NCBI RefSeq assembly: GCF_027923705.1
Contig: NZ_AP026442.1
Location: forward strand, 3,348,001 to 3,412,000
From: Cellulomonas sp. NTE-D12
GTDB taxonomy: Bacteria > Actinomycetota > Actinomycetes > Actinomycetales > Cellulomonadaceae
DNA: 64,000 nucleotides
Reading direction: 5' to 3'
Every line of letters begins with the position of its first letter. Position 1 is the stretch's first letter. Position numbers and translations under genes: made by a program. Shown one piece after another: positions 8,841 through 17,194 of the stretch. Below the pieces are notes generated by a model. That model saw only the letters and a list, made by a program, of their open reading frames with translations, was not told the DNA's origin and made no database searches.

Positions 8841-8887
8841 GAAACGTTTGCCTGGCGACCGTAGAGCCGCTTGCGGCGCATCGTCAA
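8841..8887 (-). promoter_or_regulatory. Promoter and LacI-type operator of the unit A importer operon
   Basis: On the minus strand a -35 TTGACG (8882-8887) and a -10 TACGGT (8858-8863) are 18 bp apart. Immediately downstream lies the dyad CAAACGTTTC (8841-8850). A repressor bound there would cover the transcription start. The same 10-mer occurs in the opposite orientation at 9051-9060 before the divergent GH172 operon. The rest of the 516-bp divergent region (8667-9182) shows no gene. Confidence 0.65.
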
Positions 8888-9009
8888 GTGGCTCGCACGC
8901 CGACGCCGTACCGGCCACCGCGGGAATGTGTCCGCCACCAGCACGGACATCCGCCGACGTCCACACTGCCCCGGGCCGGCCGCTGCGCGTGCGCCCCCAC
9001 CTCGGGTGC

Positions 9010-9060
9010 TTGACGCAGCCCTCGCCGAGCACCATGCTGCACCCGACCGACAAACGTTTC
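9010..9060 (+). promoter_or_regulatory. Promoter and LacI-type operator of the GH172-GH32 operon
   Basis: On the plus strand a -35 TTGACG (9010-9015) and a weak -10 CATGCT (9033-9038) are 17 bp apart, followed by CAAACGTTTC at 9051-9060. The layout copies the divergent promoter at 8841-8887, so one repressor probably controls both operons of unit A. Confidence 0.6.
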
Positions 9061-9182
9061 GATGCCTGGCGGCCCCGATCTCTTGAGGCCCCGTCGCGAG
9101 TCGGCGCCTGCCTGCCGCAACGAGGCGACGCCGCGGTGTGCCGGACACTGCTGCCCGAGGCACCGAGGATGGGAGAACGACG

Positions 9183-10538
9183 ATGGACCGTGAATCCGCG
9201 CCCGCGAAGGGCATCCTGGGAGACCTCACCCGCACCCGGGACGTGCGAACGGCACGCTCCTCGAGCTGGGACCAGACAGGGCGCAACCGGGACAACTGGC
9301 TGATCCGCCCCGGCGAGGAGCGGGTCCTGGCCGACATCGAAGGGCCGGGGGCGATCACCCACATCTGGATGACGCAGTCGTGCCGGCTCCAGCCGGGGCC
9401 GGGCCAGATCCCCCCGGACGTCGTCGGCGTGCCGATGCTCGAGATCCACAACGCGCTCGGAGTCAGCTGGGAGGTCGTCGACCCGGACTACTACCGGAAG
9501 GTCGTCCTGAAGATCTACTGGGACGACCAGGAGACCCCGAGCGTGATCGCCCCTCTCGGGGACTTCTTCGGGCTGATGAACTCCCTCTCGGGGTCCTACG
9601 AGTCGCTGCCGCTGTCCGTGTCGGCGAAGGAGGCTGAGCTGCACACGTTCGGCGGCTCCGCGGCGTTCAACAGCTACTTCCAGATGCCGTTCAACAAGCG
9701 GGCGCGAGTCGTCGTGGAGAACCAGAACGACGTTCCCTACCTGCAGTACTTCTACATCGACTACGAGCTGTACCCGCAGCCGCTGGCCGAGGACGTGGCC
9801 TACTTCCACGCGCACTACCGGCAGGCGCGTCCGTGCAATGGCTGGGGCCCGGACCTGCAGTCCAACGCGATCGAGGTCAACATCCCGGACCTGGACGGCA
9901 AGGACAACTACGTCGCGCTCGAGGTCGAGGGCCACGGCCACTACGTCGGCTGCACCCTGGCCGTCCGGCACTTCCAAGGGTCCTGGTGGGGCGAGGGCGA
10001 CGACATGATCTTCATCGACGACGACACCTGGCCGCCCAGCCTGCACGGCACCGGCATGGAGGACTACTTCGGGCACGCCTGGGGTATGCAGCACAACAGC
10101 TACCTGATGAACGGCACGATCGTCCACGAGGAGGACGTGCCCGGCTTCCACCACAGCTACCGGTTCCACATGGTCGACCCGATCCGCTTCACCACGCGCA
10201 TCAAGGTGTCGTTCGAGCACGGCCACGCGAACCACCTGTCCGACGACTGGGCCTCGGTCGCGTACTGGTACCAGACCCTGCCCACCGCACCGCTGACCAT
10301 CCCGCCCGTCGAGGAGCGGCTGCCGCTGCGCCCGCGCGACGCCGTCGTCACCTCACCCTTGCCGCCGCTCAGCCCGGCGCAGCAGGCGGCACGAGAGGCG
10401 ACCGCTGCGCGGATGGAGAAGTTCGTGGCCGAACGCGACCGGGTCCGTGCCGAGCGGGTCCCCGAGATCGACTCCTGGGAAGCGGGCAACGCCGCACAGG
10501 CGCGGGACGTCCGCGCACGCTTCGACCGGCAGCACTGA
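9183..10538 (+). CDS. GH172 (DUF2961) enzyme, candidate difructose dianhydride I hydrolase/synthase
   Basis: This is a 451-residue cytoplasmic protein with no signal peptide. It is a GH172/DUF2961 protein by its WWGEGDD segment (Glu271) and GTGMEDYFGHAWG segment (Glu293). A Glu pair in these positions acts as nucleophile and acid/base in characterised GH172 enzymes. Known members either interconvert DFA I and inulobiose or release D-arabinofuranose/fructofuranose residues from alpha linkages. The GH32 gene 15 bp downstream, the importer and the nearby GH91 gene argue for a fructan/DFA substrate rather than arabinan, though specificity is not proven. The ATG at 9183 is chosen because GGGAGA lies about 7 bases upstream; an in-frame GTG at 9138 lacks such a site. 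Confidence 0.85.
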   Translation: MDRESAPAKGILGDLTRTRDVRTARSSSWDQTGRNRDNWLIRPGEERVLADIEGPGAITHIWMTQSCRLQPGPGQIPPDVVGVPMLEIHNALGVSWEVVDPDYYRKVVLKIYWDDQETPSVIAPLGDFFGLMNSLSGSYESLPLSVSAKEAELHTFGGSAAFNSYFQMPFNKRARVVVENQNDVPYLQYFYIDYELYPQPLAEDVAYFHAHYRQARPCNGWGPDLQSNAIEVNIPDLDGKDNYVALEVEGHGHYVGCTLAVRHFQGSWWGEGDDMIFIDDDTWPPSLHGTGMEDYFGHAWGMQHNSYLMNGTIVHEEDVPGFHHSYRFHMVDPIRFTTRIKVSFEHGHANHLSDDWASVAYWYQTLPTAPLTIPPVEERLPLRPRDAVVTSPLPPLSPAQQAAREATAARMEKFVAERDRVRAERVPEIDSWEAGNAAQARDVRARFDRQH

Positions 10539-10553
10539 GAGCGACGGACACCG

Positions 10554-11822
10554 ATGAGCAACGACCTGACGCGCCCCCTCATCCACTTCACCGCACGGGA
10601 GGGGTGGATCAACGACCCGCTCGGACTGACGTGCCACGAGGGCCAGTACCACCTGTTCTTCCAGTTCGTGCCCGGGCAGACCGAGTGGGGCCCGAACCAG
10701 CGGTGGGGGCACGCCACCAGTCCCGACGGGCTGCACTGGACGGAGGGACCTGTCGCCCTCGAGCCGGGTGACGGTGACGACGGCGTGTGGTCCGGCAGCA
10801 TCGTGCAGCCCGACGGCGAACCGGCCGCGCTGTTCTACACGACGGTGCAGCTGGACGACGTCCAGATCGGCAAGGCCCGCATCGCACGCCCGTCCGACGC
10901 CACCTGGACGACCTGGACCAAGGGGGCCGTCGTCGCAGAGCTGCCCCCGGGCGTGGACGTCGTCGCGTTCCGCGACCCGTACGTGTTCCACGACGGCACC
11001 ACGTGGCGCATGCTCATGGGCGCGGGACTGCCCGACGGCACCGCCACGGCCCTGACCTTCGCCTCCGAGGATCTCCAGGAGTGGCGTTACGACGGGTTCC
11101 TGGCGGAACGGCATCGCGACGAGACGACGCCGGTCTGGATGGGCGCCGTCTGGGAGTGCCCGCAGCTGTTCCGCCTCGGCGACAAGTGGGTCCTGACCGT
11201 GTCGGTGTGGGAGCCGTTCGTCCCGTACTACGAGGGCTACGCGATCGGCACCTATGAGGACGGCCGGTTCACGGCCGAGTCGTGGGGTCGTCTCTCGTAC
11301 GGGCCGTCCTACTACGCCGGCTCGGCGTTCGAGGACAGGGACGGCGAACGCGGGCTGATCTACTGGCTGCGAGACGTCGACGGCCCTGCCGGGACGTGGG
11401 CCAGCGCACACTCGCTGCCGCACCACCTGACACTGGCAGGCGATCGCGTCGTCGCATCGCCCCACCCGAGCCTCACCAAGGCAAGGACAGCCGGAAGCAC
11501 GGACGTCCGCGACTCCGCGACAGACGCCGGCAGCACGGTCGACATCACGATGACCCTCGACGGGCCCGGCTCACGAGCGACGCTCGCCGTCGGCGGTGAC
11601 GCGGTGCGTGTCGTCGCGGCGGCTGCCGAGGTGACCGTGTCGACGTCGGCGGGAACGTGGACCATGCCGATCGACGGCGTGGACGTCCGGGTCGTGCTGG
11701 ACGGGCCGGTCGTCGAGGTCTTCACCGCTGGTGGAGTGCTCGCCGCCCCCGTCTCCATCGATCGGGAGAACCGCGTCACGGTCGAGGGCGGCGCCAGCGC
11801 CGACGTGTGGACCCTGTCCTGA
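10554..11822 (+). CDS. GH32 beta-fructofuranosidase (unit A)
   Basis: This is a 422-residue intracellular glycoside hydrolase of family 32. The catalytic triad is visible: nucleophile Asp21 in WINDPLG, transition-state stabiliser Asp141 in FRDPYVF, and acid/base Glu201 in WECPQLF. The five-bladed propeller is followed by a C-terminal beta-sandwich from about residue 320. The nucleophile motif carries Leu where WMNDPNG normally has the second Asn, a change near subsite -1. It is co-transcribed with GH172 and would split inulobiose or short fructo-oligosaccharides to fructose. Sucrose or sucrose-phosphate as substrate cannot be excluded. Confidence 0.9.
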   Translation: MSNDLTRPLIHFTAREGWINDPLGLTCHEGQYHLFFQFVPGQTEWGPNQRWGHATSPDGLHWTEGPVALEPGDGDDGVWSGSIVQPDGEPAALFYTTVQLDDVQIGKARIARPSDATWTTWTKGAVVAELPPGVDVVAFRDPYVFHDGTTWRMLMGAGLPDGTATALTFASEDLQEWRYDGFLAERHRDETTPVWMGAVWECPQLFRLGDKWVLTVSVWEPFVPYYEGYAIGTYEDGRFTAESWGRLSYGPSYYAGSAFEDRDGERGLIYWLRDVDGPAGTWASAHSLPHHLTLAGDRVVASPHPSLTKARTAGSTDVRDSATDAGSTVDITMTLDGPGSRATLAVGGDAVRVVAAAAEVTVSTSAGTWTMPIDGVDVRVVLDGPVVEVFTAGGVLAAPVSIDRENRVTVEGGASADVWTLS

Positions 11823-11829
11823 TCTGCGA

Positions 11830-11875
11830 ATCGTTGGACAGGCGCGCCGCGTTGTGGCCGCGCCTGTCCAACGAT
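11830..11875 (+). terminator. Hairpin terminator of the GH172-GH32 operon
   Basis: A perfect 17-bp stem (ATCGTTGGACAGGCGCG with its complement) closes a 12-base loop, starting 8 bases after the GH32 stop codon. Confidence 0.8.
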
Positions 11876-12272
11876 CCAGCCGGTTCTCCGCGGTCATCGA
11901 GAACCTAGTGACTGCGTGAGCCCGGCGTCCTTCAGGCGTCGGGCCGAGCCATCGCACCGCGCGGTCCGTACCCTTCCCCGGGGTCGCCCCTCGCCCTCTC
12001 ACGCCTGCGGCCGGCGGGTAGGCCGCACGGTGAACCCCCGGTGCGCCTCCCTATCCGCCAGGGGCCTGGTGCGCCCTCGCGCGTGACCGCTTCGCTGAGG
12101 GCTCCTGGGATCGACGAGCTCCAACCTGGACCCCTCGCGTCGTCAGTGACCTCGAGGTCCGTCCGACGCTGCCGGACATCCCGACGGACGACGCGCTCCG
12201 CCCCCCAGGTGCGCATCGTGGCCGCTGTTCCGCACTCCAGCGCGCCGTGTCCGAACCGTGACGTGACGCGGG
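11876..12272. other. Intergenic region without a recognisable gene
   Basis: About 400 bp lie between the unit A terminator and the unit B promoter. Short open frames are present on both strands, but none has homology or a ribosome site that I can support. Confidence 0.5.
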
Positions 12273-12335
12273 TTGACGCCCGGAGACGGACCCCTCTACC
12301 TTGTGCGTGAACGTTTTTGCAAAACGTTTGCGCAC
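12273..12335 (+). promoter_or_regulatory. Promoter with large dyad LacI-type operator of unit B
   Basis: A -35 TTGACG (12273-12278) and -10 TACCTT (12297-12302) are 18 bp apart. Directly after the -10, at 12303-12335, is a 33-bp inverted repeat. Its arms read GTGCGTGAACGTTTTT and, on the other strand, GTGCGCAAACGTTTTG, each carrying an AACGTTT core. It covers the expected transcription start and could hold a repressor dimer or tetramer. The likely binder is the LacI protein encoded in the same operon at 17195. Confidence 0.7.
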
Positions 12336-12378
12336 CCGGAGTCGCGGTGCGTCCCGACAGGACGAAGGAGTCCCCTCG

Positions 12379-13740
12379 ATGAGGTCGTGGGAAGTTGGAT
12401 CGCGCCGCCTGGTGCGACGTTCAGTGGTGGCGGGTCTGGCAGCAGCCACGCTTGTCACGGTCGCTGCCTGCGGCGCGGGTGGCACCACCAGCAAGAGCAC
12501 CTCGTCCGGGACCGCAGGCGCCGGTGGTGGCAGCGGAACACTGACGGTGCTGGTCGAGGGTGGCGGTCACGGTGAGCTCCAGCCGGTGGCCGACAAGTAC
12601 ACCCAGGAGACCGGCACGAAGGTCACGTTCGTCGAGCTGCCGTACGACGGGCTGTACGACCGGCTCAACAGCGAGCTCTCCTCGGGCAACGTGTCGTTCG
12701 ACGTCGCTGCGCTGGACGCCGTCTGGCTCACCGCGTTCAAGGACGGCCTGACACCGATCGACGACCTGTTCACCGACAAGGTCAAGGGCGACACGTTCCC
12801 GTCGCTGCTCAAGGAAGCGCAGTCGGGCGGCCACTTCATCGGCATGCCCGTGTGGACCAACGCCGAGCTGCTCTTCTACCGCACGGACCTGTTCAACGAC
12901 GAGTCCAAGAAGGCGGCCTTCAAGGCCAAGTACGGGTACGACCTGGTGGTGCCGACGACGTGGCAGCAGTACCTCGACGTGGCCAAGTTCTTCACCCAGG
13001 ACAGCGCCGCAGCCAACGGTGGCACGCCCAAGCTGTACGGCACGGACGTCAAGGGCAAGGTCGAGACCGAGTGGCTCGCCACGGTCCTGCAGGCCGGCGA
13101 CAAGAACGTCGTGCTGGACGACAGCGGCAAGGTGATCATCAACGACTCCGCCCACAAGAAGGCGCTCGACTACTACACGCAGCTGGCGACCAAGGACAAG
13201 GTCGCACCGGCCGGCGCCTCCCAGATCGACTGGGCCGCCGCGCAGAACCTGTTCAACCAGGGCGGTCTGGCCATGACCCGCTTCTGGGCGCACGCCTACA
13301 CCCAGATCCCGAAGGACTCCCCCGTCTACGGCAAGGTCGGCGTCGCACCCATGCCGGCGGGTGACGGCGGCATCGGCGCCATCCCCGGCGCGTGGTACCT
13401 GTCGGTCCCGAAGGCCACGAAGAACTCGGCCGAGGCCAAGAAGTTCATCGAGTTCGCGTACGAGAACAACGCGCTGGGGCTGAACACCACCCTGGGCCTC
13501 GCGGCGACGAAGTCGGCCCTGCAGAGCGCGGCAGCGCAGGCGGGCCACGAGAACCTGAACCCGCTGATCACCACTCTCGGCTCGAACGGGACCCAGCCGC
13601 GGCCGGCAAACGCCAAGTGGCAGCAGATCGTGGACACCGTCCTCGTCCCGATGATCCAGAAGGCCGTGGACGGCAACGGCACCGACAACCAGAAGCTGCT
13701 CGACGACGCCAAGAAGCAGATCGAAGGCATCGTCGGCTGA
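12379..13740 (+). CDS. Extracellular sugar-binding lipoprotein (unit B SBP)
   Basis: This is a 453-residue family-1 solute-binding protein with lipobox LVTVAAC (lipidated Cys31) and a Ser/Thr/Gly linker. The mature domain begins GTLTVLVEGGGHGELQ and has the typical SFDVAALDAVWLTAF and MPVWTNAELLFYRTDLF segments. The ATG at 12379 has AAGGAG 8 bases upstream. The open frame extends further upstream but would run through the operator. It heads the operon containing GH91, so its ligand may be DFA III or an inulo-oligosaccharide (inference). Confidence 0.92.
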   Translation: MRSWEVGSRRLVRRSVVAGLAAATLVTVAACGAGGTTSKSTSSGTAGAGGGSGTLTVLVEGGGHGELQPVADKYTQETGTKVTFVELPYDGLYDRLNSELSSGNVSFDVAALDAVWLTAFKDGLTPIDDLFTDKVKGDTFPSLLKEAQSGGHFIGMPVWTNAELLFYRTDLFNDESKKAAFKAKYGYDLVVPTTWQQYLDVAKFFTQDSAAANGGTPKLYGTDVKGKVETEWLATVLQAGDKNVVLDDSGKVIINDSAHKKALDYYTQLATKDKVAPAGASQIDWAAAQNLFNQGGLAMTRFWAHAYTQIPKDSPVYGKVGVAPMPAGDGGIGAIPGAWYLSVPKATKNSAEAKKFIEFAYENNALGLNTTLGLAATKSALQSAAAQAGHENLNPLITTLGSNGTQPRPANAKWQQIVDTVLVPMIQKAVDGNGTDNQKLLDDAKKQIEGIVG

Positions 13741-13746
13741 GCGGCC

Positions 13747-13786
13747 CGGGTGTGGCCGGCGTGCCCTGCAGCGTCGGCCACACCCG
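13747..13786 (+). terminator. Intra-operon hairpin after binding-protein gene (unit B)
   Basis: A perfect 12-bp stem (CGGGTGTGGCCG with its complement) closes a 16-base loop between the SBP stop and the first permease. It matches in position the hairpins of units A, C and E, and probably sets the SBP to permease ratio. Confidence 0.65.
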
Positions 13787-13843
13787 CCCCACCACGCGTC
13801 CCCATCCCCGTAGCGCGGCAACGCCGCCGGCAGAAGGTTCCCT

Positions 13844-14731
13844 GTGCGTCTCACCGACCGACGCTTCGCCGCACTCCTGATGGTGCCGGCGGCGCTCTTC
13901 CTCGCAGCCTTCGTGGCCTGGCCCATCGTGCGGCTGGTCATGAACAGCTTCTACGACATCTCGCCGATCGCCGGAGGTCCGCGCACCTTCGTCGGGCTGG
14001 GCAACTACACGACCGCCCTGGCCAGCTCCGGGTTCCGCAGCTCGGCTGTACGGACCCTGGCCTACACCGTTCTCGTCGTGTCCGCGGAGTTCGTGCTCGG
14101 CCTGGCCACAGCGCTCCTGTTCAGCGCGATCGGCCGCCGGTCGGCGGTGTTCCGGACGATCTTCATGTACCCGCTGATGATCGCGCCGGTCGTGGCTGGA
14201 CTGCTCTGGCGGTTCCTGCTGATCGACAACTCCGGCATCGTCAACGCCCTGCTGGCCCGGGTGGGAATCCTGCACTCCGCGAGCGACATCGGCTGGCTGT
14301 CGAACTCCCGGATCGTGCTCTTCTCCGTCGCCATCCCCGACATCTGGCTGACCACAGCATTCATGGCGCTCGTCCTGTTCGCCGGGCTGCAGAACATCCC
14401 CGGCGACGTCATCGAGGCGGCCCGGCTGGACGGCGCCAAGGGCTGGACGCTCCTGAGGCGGATCATCGTGCCGCTGCTGCGCCCGGTGATCGCGGTGACC
14501 CTGATCGTGCGCGGCATCGATGCCGCCAAGGCGTTCGACATCATCTTGATCCAGACCGGCGGTGGCCCTGAGAACGCCTCGCAGACCCTGAGCCTGCTGA
14601 TCTACCGGACCATGGTCCGGTTCGGCGAGCCCGGTCTGGCGAGCGCCATGGCGACCATGTACCTGCTCGTCATGCTGGCCGTGGCGGTCGCCGCGGTCGT
14701 GACGATCTGGCGGCCGGGGGCCGACGCATGA
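13844..14731 (+). CDS. Sugar ABC transporter permease, MalF type (unit B)
   Basis: This is a 295-residue CUT1 permease with six predicted helices, the first right after a short basic N-terminus (FAALLMVPAALFLAAFVAWP). The EAA loop is EAARLDGAKGWTLLRRIIV. It starts with GTG at 13844. Its last 4 bases overlap the start of the MalG partner (ATGA), so the two are translationally coupled. Confidence 0.92.
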   Translation: MRLTDRRFAALLMVPAALFLAAFVAWPIVRLVMNSFYDISPIAGGPRTFVGLGNYTTALASSGFRSSAVRTLAYTVLVVSAEFVLGLATALLFSAIGRRSAVFRTIFMYPLMIAPVVAGLLWRFLLIDNSGIVNALLARVGILHSASDIGWLSNSRIVLFSVAIPDIWLTTAFMALVLFAGLQNIPGDVIEAARLDGAKGWTLLRRIIVPLLRPVIAVTLIVRGIDAAKAFDIILIQTGGGPENASQTLSLLIYRTMVRFGEPGLASAMATMYLLVMLAVAVAAVVTIWRPGADA

Positions 14732-15567
14732 ACGGCCTCGAGATCCGCCGACCGGCGACCCGGACCCTGCTGTGGGCTCTGCTCGTCACGGTGGTCGTGC
14801 TCTATGCCTTCCCCTTCCTGTACCTGCTCCTGACGTCGTTCAAGCCCCCGCTGGAGACGCTCGCCGTCCCGCCGACGGTCCTGCCGTCGCGCTGGACCGC
14901 CGCCAACTACGCGGCGGTGTGGGCGTCCCATGGAGTGCCCGCGTCCTTCATCAACAGCATCTCCACCGCCACGATCAGCACCCTGCTCTCACTGGTGCTG
15001 GCGGTACCCGCCGCCTACGCGATCACCAGGTTCCGCACCCGGGCCGGCCGCTTGTTCGTGATGCTGGCGCTGATCACCCGGATGGTTCCGCCGGTGGCCG
15101 TCGGCATCCCGCTCAGCTCGACCATCAACAGCCTGCACCTGCTCGACACGCCCACGGGACTGGCGATCGCCCACACGACGATCTCCCTGCCGCTCTCGAT
15201 CTGGCTGATGTCCAGCTTCTTCGAGGCCGTTCCGGACGAGCTGGACGAGGCGGCCAAGGTCGACGGCTGCTCGCGCCTCGGAGCGTTGTGGCGCGTCGTG
15301 ATCCCGGTCGTCTCCGGCGGCATGGCAGTGACCGCGATCTTCGCGTTCCTGGCGTCGTGGAACGAGTTCCTGTTCGCCCTGCTGCTGACCAGCGTCCGCG
15401 CACAGACCACACCCCTGGCGATCGCGAACTTCCAGACCCAGTTCGGCCTCGACTGGGGGTCGATGACGGCGCTGGCCGCCCTCTACTCCATCCCCGTGAT
15501 CCTGCTGACGCTCCTGCTCCAGCGGCACATCGTCGCCGGCCTCACGCTCGGGGCTGTGAAGGGATGA
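14728..15567 (+). CDS. Sugar ABC transporter permease, MalG type (unit B)
   Basis: This is a 279-residue CUT1 permease with an EAA loop (DEAAKVDGCSRLGALWRVV) and the C-terminal GAVKG ending shared with the unit A MalG protein. It pairs with the preceding MalF gene and the SBP at 12379. GH91 follows 95 bp downstream. Confidence 0.92.
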   Translation: MNGLEIRRPATRTLLWALLVTVVVLYAFPFLYLLLTSFKPPLETLAVPPTVLPSRWTAANYAAVWASHGVPASFINSISTATISTLLSLVLAVPAAYAITRFRTRAGRLFVMLALITRMVPPVAVGIPLSSTINSLHLLDTPTGLAIAHTTISLPLSIWLMSSFFEAVPDELDEAAKVDGCSRLGALWRVVIPVVSGGMAVTAIFAFLASWNEFLFALLLTSVRAQTTPLAIANFQTQFGLDWGSMTALAALYSIPVILLTLLLQRHIVAGLTLGAVKG

Positions 15568-15662
15568 CCGTGACGCCGGCACGACTTCGACCCTCGAGCA
15601 CTTCCCGTCCGACGGCGGTGGTGGCACGACCCAGGCAAGCAGGGCACCAGGAGGAACACCGC

Positions 15663-17012
15663 ATGGCCAGCAACAACCGCTACGACGTCACGTCGTGGCC
15701 GGTGGGCGACCCGTACGAGGACCTCGGTGAGGTCATCAACAGCATCCTCGCCGACATCAAGCGCAGGCAGACCGCCACGGATCTGGACGACGGCGGCAAG
15801 CCCGGCGCCGTCATCTACCTCCCACCGGGCGACTACCACCTTCGCACGCAGGTGCACATCGACATCAGCTACCTGCGTATCGAAGGCTCCGGACACGGCT
15901 TCACGTCGTCCAGCATCCGCTTCAACGTCCCGGAGAACGAGTGGCCCGAGCTGCACGAGCTGTGGCCGGGCGGAAGTCGCGTGCTGGTCGACCTGCCTCC
16001 GAACGACGGTGCCGACCAGTCGGTCGCCGCCGCGTTCTCGGTGGAACGTGCCGGCAGCCCTCGGATCAGCTCCGTCGAGTTCTCCAACTTCTGCATCGAC
16101 GGCCTGCACTTCGAGCCGGACGGTTCCGACCTGCACCCGGAGAACACCTACCGGAACGGGAAGACCGGCATCCTGGTCGCCAGTACCAACGACTCGGTCC
16201 GCATCACCGGGATGGGGCTGGTCTACCTCGAGCACGGGGTGTCGGTGTGGCACGCCGATGCCCTGTCCATCCACGACAACTTCATCGCCGAGTGCGGTAG
16301 CTGCATCGAGCTGCGCGGCTGGGGCCAAGCCTCGAAGATCACCGACAACCTCATCGGAGCGGGCTTCCGCGGGCGCTCGATCTTCGCCGAGAACCACGGT
16401 GGGCTGCTCGTCACCGCGAACAACGTGTTCCCCCGCGGGGCCAGCAGCGTCGAGCTCGCCGGGGTGACGCGGTCGAGCATCACCAGCAACCGGCTGCACT
16501 CGTTCTACCCCGGGATGGTGACCCTCACCGCGGCCTCCTCGGAGAACCTGGTGGCCTCCAACCACTTCCTCCGCGACAACGAGCCGTGGGCGCCGTTCCT
16601 CGGGATCGACAACGGGCTGGACGACACCACGGGGCTGCTGCGCATCGAGGGCAGCGGCAACTCGGTGATCGGCAACCACTTCTCCGAGATCGTCGACGCC
16701 ACGAGGATCAGCCCCGCCAGCGCGACGCCCGTCATCATGCGTGTCGCCTCGGGGAGCGGCAACTACCTGGCCAACAACCACGTGGTTGCCAGCGACGTCC
16801 GGGCCGGCACGGGCGACTCCGCGTACGCGGCACAGGTCGACGCTCTCCTGACCACGGCGTCGTCCGGACAGCTGCCGGTGACCACTGTTCTGGTCGACGC
16901 CGCATCGTTCGGCAACACGGTCCTCGACTCGGGTGACGAGACACAGGTAGCCCTCGACCGGGCCGCCAACGCGTTCAGACCGACACCAACCATTGGCGGC
17001 TTGGTCGGATGA
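15663..17012 (+). CDS. GH91 enzyme, probable intracellular difructose anhydride III hydrolase
   Basis: This is a 449-residue right-handed beta-helix enzyme of family GH91 (inulin fructotransferases and DFA III hydrolases). Family landmarks are SWPVGDPYEDLGEVINSI near the start, GAVIYLPPGDYHLRTQVHID, and the acidic pair Asp199 (HADALS) and Glu210 (FIAECGSCIEL), 11 residues apart as in characterised members. There is no signal peptide, while inulin fructotransferases are normally secreted. The long PENEWPELHELWPGGSRV loop resembles DFA III hydrolases. I infer hydrolysis of imported DFA III to inulobiose; an intracellular fructotransferase is the alternative. The ATG at 15663 follows AGGAGG by 8 bases. 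Confidence 0.88.
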   Translation: MASNNRYDVTSWPVGDPYEDLGEVINSILADIKRRQTATDLDDGGKPGAVIYLPPGDYHLRTQVHIDISYLRIEGSGHGFTSSSIRFNVPENEWPELHELWPGGSRVLVDLPPNDGADQSVAAAFSVERAGSPRISSVEFSNFCIDGLHFEPDGSDLHPENTYRNGKTGILVASTNDSVRITGMGLVYLEHGVSVWHADALSIHDNFIAECGSCIELRGWGQASKITDNLIGAGFRGRSIFAENHGGLLVTANNVFPRGASSVELAGVTRSSITSNRLHSFYPGMVTLTAASSENLVASNHFLRDNEPWAPFLGIDNGLDDTTGLLRIEGSGNSVIGNHFSEIVDATRISPASATPVIMRVASGSGNYLANNHVVASDVRAGTGDSAYAAQVDALLTTASSGQLPVTTVLVDAASFGNTVLDSGDETQVALDRAANAFRPTPTIGGLVG

Positions 17013-17194
17013 GCACCCGAGGACTGAGCCTCTTTCGCGAACGGTTGGCAACTGCGCCGATGGACCAAGCCGCGCCGCCGGGACGCGCTACCGCAAGCCG
17101 CGCCGTGAGCCATTCGCAGCCGGTTCGACCCGCATAACCTACGTGTGCTGCGCGACCCACGCACGCAGCACCAGCCGTGAGGAGTATCAGCGAA

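Noticed and set aside
9183..10538. D-arabinan-degrading role for the GH172 gene
   Set aside because: It is possible for the family, but no other arabinan genes are present. The GH32 and GH91 neighbours favour fructosides. It is kept as an alternative in the feature.
12301..12378. Upstream extension of the unit B binding protein
   Set aside because: It would begin inside the operator and place a hydrophilic tail before the signal peptide. ATG 12379 has a good ribosome site.
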